Shown: positions 28,716-37,733 of the stretch, piece by piece
Layout of the letters: each line of letters opens with the position of its first letter
Numbering within the stretch: position 1 is the first letter of the stretch
From: Pseudomonas congelans
Lineage (GTDB): Bacteria; Pseudomonadota; Gammaproteobacteria; Pseudomonadales; Pseudomonadaceae
Direction of reading: 5' to 3'
Assembly: GCF_900103225.1 (NCBI RefSeq)
Contig: NZ_FNJH01000008.1
Location: forward strand, 62,001-126,000
DNA length: 64,000 nucleotides
Notes under the pieces: model-generated
Told to the model about the DNA's origin: nothing
The model's input: only the letters and a program-made list of their open reading frames with translations
Databases searched by the model: none
Made by a program: the position numbers and the translations under genes

Positions 28716-30326
28716 ATGAACAATGACAATCTGATCGAAATCCGCGATCTGGCGGTCGAGTTCGTGACGGGCGATTCGCGGCAACGCGTGGTCGAGAACA
28801 TCAGCTTCGATATTCGTCGCGGTGAAACGCTCGCGCTGGTCGGCGAAAGCGGCTCGGGCAAGTCAGTCACCGCGCACTCGATCCTGCGCCTGCTGCCCTA
28901 CCCCATCGCCAGCCACCCGAGCGGCACGATTCGCTATGCGGGTGAAGACCTGCTGAAAGTGGAAGAGAAAAAACTGCGCACGATCCGTGGCAACCGGATC
29001 GCCATGATCTTCCAGGAGCCGATGACCTCACTCAATCCGCTGCATTCGGTGGAAAAACAGATCAACGAGGTCCTGGGCCTGCACAAGGGCCTGACCGGCA
29101 AGGCGGCCACCGAGCGCACGCTAGAGCTGCTTGATCTGGTTGGCATCCCTGAGCCACGCAAACGCCTCAAAGCGCTGCCACACGAGCTGTCAGGTGGCCA
29201 GCGTCAGCGTGTAATGATCGCCATGGCCCTGGCCAACGAACCCGAGCTGCTGATTGCCGATGAGCCGACCACCGCGCTGGATGTGACGGTACAGCTGAAA
29301 ATCCTCGAATTGCTCAAGCAGTTGCAGGCTCGCCTGGGTATGGCACTTCTGCTTATCAGCCACGATCTGAACGTCGTAAGGCAAATAGCCAATCGAGTAT
29401 GTGTCATGCAACGCGGTTGCATCGTCGAACAGGCATCGTGCGAAGAATTGTTCCGTTCGCCGCAACATCCGTACACCAGGGTTTTGCTCAGCGCCGAGCC
29501 CAGCGGCGGTCCTTCGACCAACCCCGCAGGTGCTCCGCTGCTTGAAATCGAGGACCTGAAAGTCTGGTTCCCGATCAAGAAAGGCCTGCTCAAGCGCACG
29601 GTCGACCACGTCAAGGCGGTGGACGGCATACGTTTCAGCCTGCCGGAAGGGCAAACACTGGGTATTGTCGGTGAAAGCGGGTCGGGCAAATCGACGCTGG
29701 GCCTGGCGATTCTCAGACTGATCGGCAGCCAAGGCACCATACGGTTCAAGGGCAACGCGCTAGAATCCCTGTCGCAACAGCAGATCCGTCCGCTGCGCAG
29801 GCAGATGCAAGTGGTTTTCCAGGACCCGTTTGGCAGTTTGAGCCCACGCATGTCGGTGGCTGAAATCGTTGGCGAAGGCTTGCGAATCCACGGCATGGGT
29901 ACGGCCGCCGAACAGCAGACGGCGATCATCGAAGCACTCAGGGAGGTTGGTCTGGACCCGGATACCCGGCACCGCTACCCTCACGAGTTCTCCGGTGGCC
30001 AACGCCAGCGGATCGCAATTGCACGTGCACTGGTCTTGAAGCCGGCGCTGATTTTGCTGGACGAGCCGACTTCGGCCCTCGACCGGACCGTACAGCGTCA
30101 GGTCGTCGAGTTGCTTCGCTCGCTGCAAACCAAGTACAACCTGACGTATTTGTTCATCAGCCATGACCTGGCTGTCGTCAAAGCGCTGAGCCACCAGTTG
30201 ATGGTGGTCAAGCAAGGCCAAGTGGTCGAACAGGGTGCAGCGCAGGATATCTTTGCCGCACCGCAACATCCTTATACACAGCAGCTGCTGGAGGCCGCCT
30301 TTTTGGCGCCGGTAGCTGTCGATTAA
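28716..30326 (+). CDS. yejF: Peptide ABC transporter ATPase, tandem nucleotide-binding domains (YejF-like)
   Basis: Cytoplasmic energy-coupling subunit, 536 aa, with two fused ATPase domains as in YejF. Domain 1: Walker A GESGSGKSVT, signature LSGGQRQRV, Walker B LLIADEPTTALD. Domain 2: Walker A GESGSGKSTLG, signature FSGGQRQRI, Walker B LILLDEPTSALD. Both have intact switch His residues (LISHDLNVV, FISHDLAVV). An AAGGAAATAAG stretch precedes the ATG at 28716. It is the last gene of the operon; fabI follows by 18 bp and could be read through. Confidence 0.95.
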   Translation: MNNDNLIEIRDLAVEFVTGDSRQRVVENISFDIRRGETLALVGESGSGKSVTAHSILRLLPYPIASHPSGTIRYAGEDLLKVEEKKLRTIRGNRIAMIFQEPMTSLNPLHSVEKQINEVLGLHKGLTGKAATERTLELLDLVGIPEPRKRLKALPHELSGGQRQRVMIAMALANEPELLIADEPTTALDVTVQLKILELLKQLQARLGMALLLISHDLNVVRQIANRVCVMQRGCIVEQASCEELFRSPQHPYTRVLLSAEPSGGPSTNPAGAPLLEIEDLKVWFPIKKGLLKRTVDHVKAVDGIRFSLPEGQTLGIVGESGSGKSTLGLAILRLIGSQGTIRFKGNALESLSQQQIRPLRRQMQVVFQDPFGSLSPRMSVAEIVGEGLRIHGMGTAAEQQTAIIEALREVGLDPDTRHRYPHEFSGGQRQRIAIARALVLKPALILLDEPTSALDRTVQRQVVELLRSLQTKYNLTYLFISHDLAVVKALSHQLMVVKQGQVVEQGAAQDIFAAPQHPYTQQLLEAAFLAPVAVD

Positions 30327-30344
30327 CCTGAAGAGGAACAACAC

Positions 30345-31139
30345 ATGGGTTTTCTCGCCGGTAAGCGCGTCCTGATCGTCGGTGTCGCCAGTAAACTGTC
30401 CATCGCATCCGGCATTGCTGCCGCCATGCATCGTGAAGGCGCGGAGCTTGCCTTCACCTACCAGAACGACAAACTCAAGGGTCGTGTCGAAGAGTTCGCC
30501 GCAGGCTGGGGTTCGGGCCCTGAGCTGTGCTTCCCTTGCGACGTGGCCAGCGACGAAGAGATCAACAAGGTCTTCGAAGAACTGAGCAAGAAGTGGGACG
30601 GCCTGGACGTGATCGTTCACTCGGTCGGCTTCGCGCCGGGCGACCAGCTCGATGGCGACTTCACCGAAGCCACCACGCGCGAAGGTTTCCGCATCGCTCA
30701 TGACATCAGCGCCTACAGCTTCGTGGCCCTGGCCAAAGCCGGTCGCGAAATGATGAAGGGCCGTAACGGCAGCCTGCTGACCCTGTCCTACCTGGGCGCA
30801 GAGCGCACCATGCCCAACTACAACGTCATGGGCATGGCCAAGGCCAGCCTGGAAGCCGGCGTTCGTTACCTGGCCGGCAGCCTCGGCCCGGAAGGTACTC
30901 GCGTCAATGCCGTATCGGCCGGCCCGATCCGTACCCTGGCCGCGTCAGGCATCAAGAACTTCCGCAAGATGCTGGCTGCCAACGAAGCGCAGACTCCTCT
31001 GCGTCGCAACGTCACCATCGACGAAGTCGGCAACGCCGGCGCGTTCCTGTGCTCCGACCTGGCGTCGGGCATCAGCGGTGAAATCATGTACGTCGACGGC
31101 GGCTTCAACACCACCGCGATGGGCAGCATGGACGAGTAA
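30345..31139 (+). CDS. fabI: Enoyl-[acyl-carrier-protein] reductase (NADH)
   Basis: Last reductive step of each fatty-acid elongation cycle, 264 aa. Short-chain dehydrogenase fold with the FabI variant cofactor motif (GVASKLSIASGIA), the SVGFAP strand and the active-site pattern Tyr-x6-Lys in YNVMGMAKAS. FabI is the target of triclosan. The ribosome site is AAGAGGAAC. It ends in a strong terminator shared with convergent ppiD. The order ABC transporter-fabI-ppiD is the standard Pseudomonas arrangement. Confidence 0.96.
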   Translation: MGFLAGKRVLIVGVASKLSIASGIAAAMHREGAELAFTYQNDKLKGRVEEFAAGWGSGPELCFPCDVASDEEINKVFEELSKKWDGLDVIVHSVGFAPGDQLDGDFTEATTREGFRIAHDISAYSFVALAKAGREMMKGRNGSLLTLSYLGAERTMPNYNVMGMAKASLEAGVRYLAGSLGPEGTRVNAVSAGPIRTLAASGIKNFRKMLAANEAQTPLRRNVTIDEVGNAGAFLCSDLASGISGEIMYVDGGFNTTAMGSMDE

Positions 31140-31185
31140 TACGGTAAACGCCGCTCCTCGCGAGCGGCACTTTCCCGCACTCGAA

Positions 31186-31219
31186 AAGAAGGCCGCTCAA
31201 TGAGCGGCCTTCTTTGTTG
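31186..31219. terminator. Bidirectional intrinsic terminator, fabI/ppiD
   Basis: Palindrome AAGGCCGCTC...GAGCGGCCTT (31189-31211) with a T-rich run to the right (TTCTTTGTT) and an A-rich run to the left (GAAAAG), so it can stop both convergent genes. A smaller GC hairpin lies just before it (about 31150-31168). Confidence 0.85.
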
Positions 31220-31231
31220 CGCGTTTCGAGA

Positions 31232-33115
31232 TCAGAACTTCTCGATCTTCGCCTTGCTTTCCAGCTGTGCACGGTACGCCGCGAAATCCTGTTGCCCCTC
31301 ACGGGAGGCGAGGAAGCGACGGTACTGTGCCTTCTCTGCATCAGTCGGCGCAGCCGCCTGATTGACGCCATTGAGACGGACGATCACGAAGCTGCCATCA
31401 GAAGCAGTGATGCTGGCGAATTCCGGCTTGTCCTTACCTGTCGGCTTGGGCATGCGGAACAGCGTCTGCAGCACTTGCGGGTCAACCCCTTCCTGACTGC
31501 GAGTAACAGCTTCCATCATCTTCCAGTCACGACCTTCCTGCTTGGCCGCCAACGGGATTTTGCCGTCACGCAGACCGGCCAGCAGGGCCTCACCCTTGGT
31601 CTTGGCAGCTGCCGAAGCATGCTCCTTGACCAGTTGAGCGCGAATCGAGCTGGCAACGCTCTCTAGTGGCAACTGCTGTGGTTGCAGGTGCTCTTTGGAA
31701 CGCACCACCACGACCGTTTCCGGATCCAGCTCCAGTGTGTTGCTGTTGGCGCCTTCTTCCAGCACTTCAGGGCTGAATGCCGCCTGGATGACCGCGCGGT
31801 TGGCTGTCAGGCCTTCGCCGCCTTCACGACCGAAGGGTGCAGTGGTCTGAACCTTCAGACCCAGGTCCTGTGCCGGCTGGGACAGGTCGGACGATTCGAA
31901 CGCAGAATCTTCCAGCTGCTTGGTCACTTCGACAAACTTCTGCTCGACCAGCTGCGATTTCAAATCGTTGGTCAGCTTGCCTTTCAGACTGGCGAAGGTC
32001 GGCACCGAAGGTGCTTCAACGCCCAGCAGCTTGATCAGGTGCCAGCCGAAGTCGGTACGCACCGGCTGCGAAACCTGGTCCTTGTTCAAGGCATACAATG
32101 CCTCTTCGAAAGCCGGGTCATAGACACCCTTGCCTGCGTAGCCCAGATCACCGCCCTTGTTCGACGAACCAGGGTCCTGCGAGTATTCCTTGGCCAGCGC
32201 CGCGAAATCCTCACCCTTGGCCAGACGCTGTTGGATTTCTTCAATCTTCGCCTTGGCCTGCTCTTCGTTCAGCTTGTCGTTCACTTCGATCAGGATGTGT
32301 GCCGCACGACGCTGTTCGGACAAATTGGCAATTTCCTTCTGATAAGCCGCCTGCAAGTCCTCATCCTTGACCTGCACCTTGTCGAAGAAGGACGACTTCT
32401 TCAATTCGATGTAGTCGAGTACGACCTGCTCAGGGCTCATGAACTCCTTGGCATGCTCGTCGTAGTGAGCCTTGACTTCATCATCGGTCACTTTGACCGC
32501 CGAGGTATCGGCAGGCAGGGTCAGCGAGGCGAAATCACGGGTCTGCTTTTCGAGGCGTGCGAAGGCTTCAACCTGTGCGTCGGTTACAAAGGCACTGCCG
32601 GCAACACCTGCACGCACCTGGCCAATGAGCATTTCCTGACCAAGCATCTGGCGGAACTGCATACGGCTGTAACCCAACTGGCGAATCACCTGATCGAAAC
32701 GGTCTGCGCTGAATTTGCCATCCACCTGAAATTCAGGCGTCTGCAAAAGCTGCTGATCAAGTGCCGCGTCGGAAAACGAGAACTTGGCATCCGCCGCGCC
32801 TTGCAGCAGCAGCTTGCGATCGATCAGACCCTTGAGGGCTGATTCGCGCAACAGCTTTTCGTCCAGCATGGCAGGATCGAAATCCTTGCCCAACTGCTGC
32901 GAAAGCTGCTGAGCCAACTGGCGGCGCTGCATGTCGACAGCTTGGCTCAACTCATTCTGAGAGATGTCCTCGCCGTTGACTTCAGCCGCGTTCTGCTTGT
33001 TGCTGGTCGCGGTAAACATCGCCTCGATGCCGGTGAAGGCCATCAAGGCGATGATGATTCCGATAATTGTCTTGGCAATCCAGCCTTGTGAATTGTCCCT
33101 GATGTTCTGCAGCAT
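31232..33115 (-). CDS. ppiD: Periplasmic folding chaperone PpiD (parvulin-type, membrane-anchored)
   Basis: Helps newly exported proteins fold at the Sec exit, 627 aa. One N-terminal membrane anchor (AKTIIGIIIALMAFTGIEAM), a SurA-like N-domain, and a parvulin domain around residues 260-365 (RRAAHILIEV, then GGDLGYAGKGVYDPAFEEAL, then FGWHLIKLL). PpiD parvulin domains are usually inactive as isomerases. The ATG at 33115 follows GGGGGA; 25 codons upstream to 33190 lie in the terminator region and were dropped. It follows hupB and a tRNA-like element on the same strand. Confidence 0.93.
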   Translation of the reverse strand: MLQNIRDNSQGWIAKTIIGIIIALMAFTGIEAMFTATSNKQNAAEVNGEDISQNELSQAVDMQRRQLAQQLSQQLGKDFDPAMLDEKLLRESALKGLIDRKLLLQGAADAKFSFSDAALDQQLLQTPEFQVDGKFSADRFDQVIRQLGYSRMQFRQMLGQEMLIGQVRAGVAGSAFVTDAQVEAFARLEKQTRDFASLTLPADTSAVKVTDDEVKAHYDEHAKEFMSPEQVVLDYIELKKSSFFDKVQVKDEDLQAAYQKEIANLSEQRRAAHILIEVNDKLNEEQAKAKIEEIQQRLAKGEDFAALAKEYSQDPGSSNKGGDLGYAGKGVYDPAFEEALYALNKDQVSQPVRTDFGWHLIKLLGVEAPSVPTFASLKGKLTNDLKSQLVEQKFVEVTKQLEDSAFESSDLSQPAQDLGLKVQTTAPFGREGGEGLTANRAVIQAAFSPEVLEEGANSNTLELDPETVVVVRSKEHLQPQQLPLESVASSIRAQLVKEHASAAAKTKGEALLAGLRDGKIPLAAKQEGRDWKMMEAVTRSQEGVDPQVLQTLFRMPKPTGKDKPEFASITASDGSFVIVRLNGVNQAAAPTDAEKAQYRRFLASREGQQDFAAYRAQLESKAKIEKF

Positions 33116-33173
33116 TGCGTCCCCCAAAACGGTTGTACTGACTAACCAACCGCGGAGCGTGGGTAGAAAGCGG

Positions 33174-33203
33174 ATAGAAGAAAGGCGCATCCGAGGATGC
33201 GCC
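33174..33203 (-). terminator. Intrinsic terminator after hupB/tRNA-like element
   Basis: 9-bp perfect stem GGCGCATCC/GGATGCGCC (33184-33203) followed on the minus strand by TTTCTTCT. It lies just upstream of ppiD and would separate hupB transcription from ppiD. Confidence 0.8.
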
Positions 33204-33217
33204 TTCTCGTAACTGAC

Positions 33218-33274
33218 GAAGCGGTAGGGCTCGAACCCTTCGGTGTCGCAACCGAATGCACCACCGCTCCGCTA
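33218..33274 (-). pseudogene. tRNA-like element or degraded tRNA
   Basis: Read on the minus strand, the stretch has a D-arm-like start (TAGCGGAGCGGTGGTGCA, close to the usual TAGCTCAGCGGTAGAGCA), an anticodon-type stem TTCGG/CCGAA with an 8-nt loop containing GCG, and a T-arm-like GGGTTCGAGCCC. The variable loop is missing, the true acceptor stem is lost (an alternative GAGCGGT/ACCGCTT pairing is possible), and no CCA is encoded. It is therefore not a normal tRNA. It sits in the 3' region of hupB, between a hairpin at 33277-33297 and the terminator. Confidence 0.4.
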
Positions 33275-33320
33275 CTGGATCAGGACAGGTCCGATCCAGC
33301 GGGCAAAGGCATAGAGAGGC

Positions 33321-33593
33321 TTAGTTGACAGCTTCTTTAAGGGCTTTACCGGCTTTGAAACCTGGTTTCTTGGCAGCAGCGATTTCCAGCGTCTTACCAG
33401 TCTGAGGGTTGCGACCGATGCGAGCAGGACGATCAGTCACGGAGAACGTACCAAAGCCAACCAAAACAACCGAGTCGCCAGCCTTCAGAGCGCCAGTGAC
33501 GGATTCGATCACTGCGTCCAGCGCACGGCCAGCAGCAGCTTTCGGGATATCAGCAGATGCAGCGATAGCATCAATCAGTTCCGACTTGTTCAC
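33321..33593 (-). CDS. hupB: DNA-binding protein HU-beta
   Basis: Small nucleoid protein that bends DNA as a dimer, 90 aa, the normal length. Helical N-terminal MNKSELIDAIAASADIPKAA, then the beta-arm region GFGTFSVTDRPARIGRNPQTGK, the DNA-clasping arm with its Arg-Asn-Pro tip, and a basic end AAKKPGFKAGKALK. It lies between lon and ppiD, as in most gamma-proteobacteria, and has its own strong promoter at 33695-33723. Confidence 0.97.
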   Translation of the reverse strand: MNKSELIDAIAASADIPKAAAGRALDAVIESVTGALKAGDSVVLVGFGTFSVTDRPARIGRNPQTGKTLEIAAAKKPGFKAGKALKEAVN

Positions 33594-33694
33594 TCTAAGT
33601 CCCCTTATCTCTATATTGAGTATGTTTCTAAGTTTTAGGTGTTAAGCAAAACGAGCGCTGGAAGGCTTGCCGGTGATTGCTTTAAAGAGCCGCT

Positions 33695-33723
33695 TTATAA
33701 CAAGGGCTCTAAAAAGCTGTCAA
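33695..33723 (-). promoter_or_regulatory. Sigma-70 promoter of hupB
   Basis: On the minus strand TTGACA (33718-33723), 17-bp spacer (33701-33717), TTATAA (33695-33700). The -35 is perfect and the spacing optimal. An inverted repeat AGAGCC/GGCTCT overlaps the spacer and the -10 and could also serve as the end of the lon transcript. Confidence 0.8.
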
Positions 33724-33739
33724 GGAAGCCTGCCCAGTC

Positions 33740-36136
33740 TTAATGCGTGCTAATTCTGTCCTTAGAGTCAGACTCGCGCTTTTCTTCCTTGGCGACCAGA
33801 TCTGTAGCCACGTCCGGCAAAGGCTCCGGCGCGTATTGCAGCGCAATTTGCAGGACTTCGTCAATCCATTTAACGGGCTTGATCTGCAGATCCTGCTTGA
33901 TATTGTCAGGAATCTCCTTCAAATCACGCACGTTTTCTTCTGGAATGATCACCGTCTTGATTCCACCACGGTGGGCGGCCAGAAGTTTTTCCTTCAAACC
34001 ACCAATCGCCAGCACTTGACCACGCAGGGTAATTTCACCGGTCATTGCCACATCTGCCCGCACAGGAATCTGTGTAAGCGCCGAGACAAGTGCAGTGCAC
34101 ATGCCAACGCCAGCGCTCGGTCCATCCTTCGGCGTGGCGCCTTCCGGCATGTGGATATGCGTGTCGTGTTTCTCGTGGAAATCAGCTGGAATGCCCAGGC
34201 TACGGGCACGGCTGCGAACCACGGTCTGGGCTGCTGTAATGGATTCGACCATGACATCACCCAGCGAACCGGTCTTGATCAACTGCCCCTTGCCCGATAC
34301 GACCGCCGCTTCGATGGTCAGCAATTCGCCGCCCACCTGAGTCCACGCTAAACCGGTGACCTGACCGATCTGATCCTGCTGCTCTGCCAGCCCGTAACGG
34401 AACTTGCGCACGCCCAGGAAGTGCTCGAGCATGTCGGCCGTGACCTGCACCGCGAAACGTTTTTCCATCGCGTGCTCTTTGACCGCCTTGCGGCAGACCT
34501 TGGCAATCTGCCGCTCAAGCCCGCGTACGCCCGCTTCGCGGGTGTAATAACGGATGATGTCGCGGATCGCTTCCTCGTCAAAGCTGATCTCGCCTTTCTT
34601 CAAGCCGTTGGCCTGAATCTGCTTGGGCGAGAGGTATTTGACGGCGATGTTGATCTTTTCGTCTTCGGTGTAGCCCGGCAGGCGAATGACTTCCATCCGG
34701 TCCAGCAGCGCTGGCGGAATGTTCATCGAGTTCGACGTGCACAGGAACATCACGTCCGAAAGATCGTAGTCGACCTCAAGGTAGTGATCGTTGAAATTGT
34801 GGTTCTGCTCGGGATCAAGTACCTCGAGCAATGCCGACGCCGGATCGCCACGCATGTCGCTGCCCATCTTGTCGATTTCGTCAAGCAGGAACAGCGGGTT
34901 GCGAACACCCACCTTTGTCATCTTTTGTATCAATCTTCCTGGCATCGAACCTATATAAGTCCGGCGATGACCACGAATTTCAGCCTCGTCTCGAACGCCA
35001 CCCAATGCCATACGCACGAATTTGCGATTGGTCGCGTTGGCGATGGATTCGGCCAGGGAAGTTTTGCCCACACCCGGTGGACCTACCAGACACAGCACAG
35101 GACCACGAATTTTCTTCACGCGCTTTTGCACGGCGAGGTATTCGAGAATGCGTTCCTTGACCTCGTCCAGACCGTAATGGTCGGCATCGAGAATCGCTTC
35201 GGCGCGCGCAAGGTCCAGACGCACTTTGCTTTGTGCCTTCCACGGCACCTGAACCAGCCAATCGATGTAGGAGCGCACCACTGTCGCTTCGGCCGACATC
35301 GGCGACATCTGCTTGAGCTTGTTCAGCTCGGCATTCGCCTTGGTCAGAGCGTCCTTGGGCAGGCCCGCAGCGTCGATGCGCTTTTTCAGCTCTTCGATTT
35401 CGTTGTGGCCTTCGTCGCCATCGCCCAGTTCCTTCTGAATGGCCTTCATCTGCTCATTCAGGTAGTACTCGCGCTGGCTGCGCTCCATTTGCTTCTTCAC
35501 ACGACCGCGAATGCGCTTTTCGACCTGCAGCAGGTCGATTTCGGCATCCAGCAAGGCCAGCACGTGCTCGACACGGGCTGACAGGTCGATAATCTCGAGG
35601 ATTTCCTGCTTCTGCTCGATTTTGAGCGCCATGTGCGCCGCCATGGTGTCGACCAGGCGGCCAGGCTCATCGATGCTGTTAAGCGACGACAGGACCTCTG
35701 CAGGGACTTTCTTGCCCAGTTGCACGTACTGCTCGAACTGAGCCAGCAGGCTGCGCACGAACACCTCGGACTCACGGTCCGGTGCATCGACTTCGTCGAT
35801 CAGCGCGACGTCTGCGCGGTAGTGGCCATCGACTTCGATGAAACGCTCTACCGAACCGCGCTGCTCGCCTTCGACCAGCACCTTGACGGTGCCATCGGGC
35901 AGCTTGAGCAACTGCAATACGGTGGCAATGGTGCCGACACTGTACAGAGCCTTTTCATCAGGATCGTCGTCAGCCGGATTTCTTTGCGCGAGCAGCAGGA
36001 TCTGCTTGTCGCCTGTCATTGCCGCTTCAAGGGCTTCGATAGACTTCTCGCGCCCCACGAACAGCGGGATAACCATGTGCGGATAAACCACGACATCACG
36101 CAATGGCAAGAGAGGCAATTCAATAGTGGTCTTCAT
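33740..36136 (-). CDS. lon: ATP-dependent protease Lon
   Basis: Cytosolic AAA+ serine protease for misfolded and regulatory proteins, 798 aa. N-terminal substrate domain (LPLLPLRDVVVYPHMVIPLF), coiled coil (about 190-300), AAA+ module with Walker A GPPGVGKTSLAE and Walker B LFLLDEIDKMG, then the protease domain with the catalytic Ser in PKDGPSAGVGM and Lys in LGGLKEKLLAAHR-like context (GGLKEKLL). In P. syringae Lon is known to control type III secretion regulators. It lies between clpX and hupB on the same strand and has a heat-shock promoter 57 bp upstream. Confidence 0.97.
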   Translation of the reverse strand: MKTTIELPLLPLRDVVVYPHMVIPLFVGREKSIEALEAAMTGDKQILLLAQRNPADDDPDEKALYSVGTIATVLQLLKLPDGTVKVLVEGEQRGSVERFIEVDGHYRADVALIDEVDAPDRESEVFVRSLLAQFEQYVQLGKKVPAEVLSSLNSIDEPGRLVDTMAAHMALKIEQKQEILEIIDLSARVEHVLALLDAEIDLLQVEKRIRGRVKKQMERSQREYYLNEQMKAIQKELGDGDEGHNEIEELKKRIDAAGLPKDALTKANAELNKLKQMSPMSAEATVVRSYIDWLVQVPWKAQSKVRLDLARAEAILDADHYGLDEVKERILEYLAVQKRVKKIRGPVLCLVGPPGVGKTSLAESIANATNRKFVRMALGGVRDEAEIRGHRRTYIGSMPGRLIQKMTKVGVRNPLFLLDEIDKMGSDMRGDPASALLEVLDPEQNHNFNDHYLEVDYDLSDVMFLCTSNSMNIPPALLDRMEVIRLPGYTEDEKINIAVKYLSPKQIQANGLKKGEISFDEEAIRDIIRYYTREAGVRGLERQIAKVCRKAVKEHAMEKRFAVQVTADMLEHFLGVRKFRYGLAEQQDQIGQVTGLAWTQVGGELLTIEAAVVSGKGQLIKTGSLGDVMVESITAAQTVVRSRARSLGIPADFHEKHDTHIHMPEGATPKDGPSAGVGMCTALVSALTQIPVRADVAMTGEITLRGQVLAIGGLKEKLLAAHRGGIKTVIIPEENVRDLKEIPDNIKQDLQIKPVKWIDEVLQIALQYAPEPLPDVATDLVAKEEKRESDSKDRISTH

Positions 36137-36192
36137 GATTTCGCCTCTACGGCGGCCAATAGGCCGGGACAGATGGAATTAGCTTGAAGCCA

Positions 36193-36221
36193 AGATGGGG
36201 GTAGCGTCCGAAAAAAACAAG
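36193..36221 (-). promoter_or_regulatory. Sigma-32 heat-shock promoter of lon
   Basis: On the minus strand CTTGTTT (36215-36221), 14-bp spacer, CCCCATCT (36193-36200). This is close to the heat-shock consensus CTTGAAA-N13/14-CCCCATNT, and the position about 60 bp before the lon ATG is right. Confidence 0.8.
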
Positions 36222-36284
36222 CTCTAGAGGCGCGACCCGCAAAGATCAGTTTCTTCATACAATACGAATGAACGGACTAAAAAT

Positions 36285-36312
36285 GCAAAAGGGGACCAAC
36301 AAGGCCCCCTTC
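36285..36312 (-). terminator. Intrinsic terminator after clpX
   Basis: Stem AAGGGG(GCC)/(GGT)CCCCTT with a 5-nt loop, followed on the minus strand by TTTTGCATTTTT. It lies 30 bp after the clpX stop and before the lon promoter. Confidence 0.75.
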
Positions 36313-36343
36313 AGTGTTACTTCACACGCATCTGAACATGCGT

Positions 36344-37627
36344 TTATGCGTCGGGAGCAACCTTGGCAGGCGGCTCGCTGTTTTCGTATATCAACAGCGG
36401 CTTGGATGAGCCATCGATGACACTCTCATCGATCACTACCTTGCTCACATCGCTCTGCGAAGGAATTTCGTACATGGTGTCGAGCAGAACGCCTTCCAGA
36501 ATCGAACGCAGGCCACGGGCACCGGTCTTGCGCTCCAGCGCGCGACGGGCAACCGACTTCAGCGCATCGGTCCGGAACTCGAGGTCCACACCTTCCATCT
36601 CGAACAGCTTGGCATACTGCTTGGTCAGTGCGTTCTTCGGCTCGGTGAGGATCTGTATCAAAGCAGCCTCATCCAGCTCGTCCAGCGTTGCAAGCACCGG
36701 CAGACGACCAACGAACTCTGGGATCAGGCCAAACTTGACCAGATCGTCAGGCTCGACTTCACGCAACGACTCGCCAACCTTCTTGCCCTCCTCCTTGCTG
36801 CGAACCTCGGCGTTGAAGCCGATGCCGCCACGGGTGGAACGGTTCTGAATGACCTTTTCCAGGCCCGAGAAGGCGCCACCGCAGATAAAGAGGATATTGC
36901 GCGTGTCCACCTGCAGAAATTCCTGCTGTGGATGCTTGCGACCACCTTGAGGCGGAACGGAAGCCACGGTGCCCTCGATCAGTTTCAGCAAGGCTTGCTG
37001 CACGCCTTCGCCGGACACGTCACGAGTGATCGAAGGGTTGTCGGATTTGCGCGAAATCTTGTCGATTTCGTCGATGTAGACAATACCCATCTGGGCCTTC
37101 TCGACATCGTAATCACATTTCTGCAACAGCTTCTGGATAATGTTTTCGACGTCCTCACCCACATAACCGGCTTCGGTCAGGGTGGTGGCATCGGCGATGG
37201 TGAACGGCACGTTGAGCAGGCGAGCCAGTGTTTCGGCCAGCAGCGTTTTGCCGGAGCCCGTAGGGCCGATCAGCAGAATGTTGCTCTTGCCAAGCTCGAC
37301 GTCGTCGTTCTTCTTGTCACGCTGATTCAGACGCTTGTAGTGGTTATACACCGCTACTGCGAGAACCTTTTTGGCACGTTCCTGACCGATTACGTACTGG
37401 TCAAGGATGCCGCTGATTTCTTTGGGCGAAGGCAATTTATGCGCGCTGCTTTCGGCCTGAGCTTCCTGCACCTCCTCACGGATGATGTCGTTGCACAGGT
37501 CGACGCACTCGTCGCAGATAAAGACCGAGGGGCCGGCAATCAATTTGCGCACTTCATGCTGGCTTTTGCCACAGAAGGAGCAATAGAGCAATTTGCCGTT
37601 GTCCTCGCCGTTGCGGGTGTCAGTCAT
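36344..37627 (-). CDS. clpX: ATP-dependent Clp protease ATP-binding subunit ClpX
   Basis: AAA+ unfoldase that feeds substrates to ClpP, 427 aa. N-terminal four-cysteine zinc finger (YCSFCGKSQHEV...FICDECVDLC), Walker A GPTGSGKTLLAETLA, Walker B IVYIDEIDKISRK, the pore loop in AGYVGEDVEN and the ClpP-docking loop IGF variant (GGIGFNAEV). It follows clpP by about 106 bp on the same strand, as in nearly all proteobacteria. Confidence 0.97.
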   Translation of the reverse strand: MTDTRNGEDNGKLLYCSFCGKSQHEVRKLIAGPSVFICDECVDLCNDIIREEVQEAQAESSAHKLPSPKEISGILDQYVIGQERAKKVLAVAVYNHYKRLNQRDKKNDDVELGKSNILLIGPTGSGKTLLAETLARLLNVPFTIADATTLTEAGYVGEDVENIIQKLLQKCDYDVEKAQMGIVYIDEIDKISRKSDNPSITRDVSGEGVQQALLKLIEGTVASVPPQGGRKHPQQEFLQVDTRNILFICGGAFSGLEKVIQNRSTRGGIGFNAEVRSKEEGKKVGESLREVEPDDLVKFGLIPEFVGRLPVLATLDELDEAALIQILTEPKNALTKQYAKLFEMEGVDLEFRTDALKSVARRALERKTGARGLRSILEGVLLDTMYEIPSQSDVSKVVIDESVIDGSSKPLLIYENSEPPAKVAPDA

Positions 37628-37733
37628 TCGATCGATCCAATCCGGTAGGCTTGCAACACAAGATGAAGGCTATTGCGGGCTTTTTCAAGTCCGCAGGCGG
37701 TCGGTTGTGCCGACCCCCTACATTTTGAGCCGC

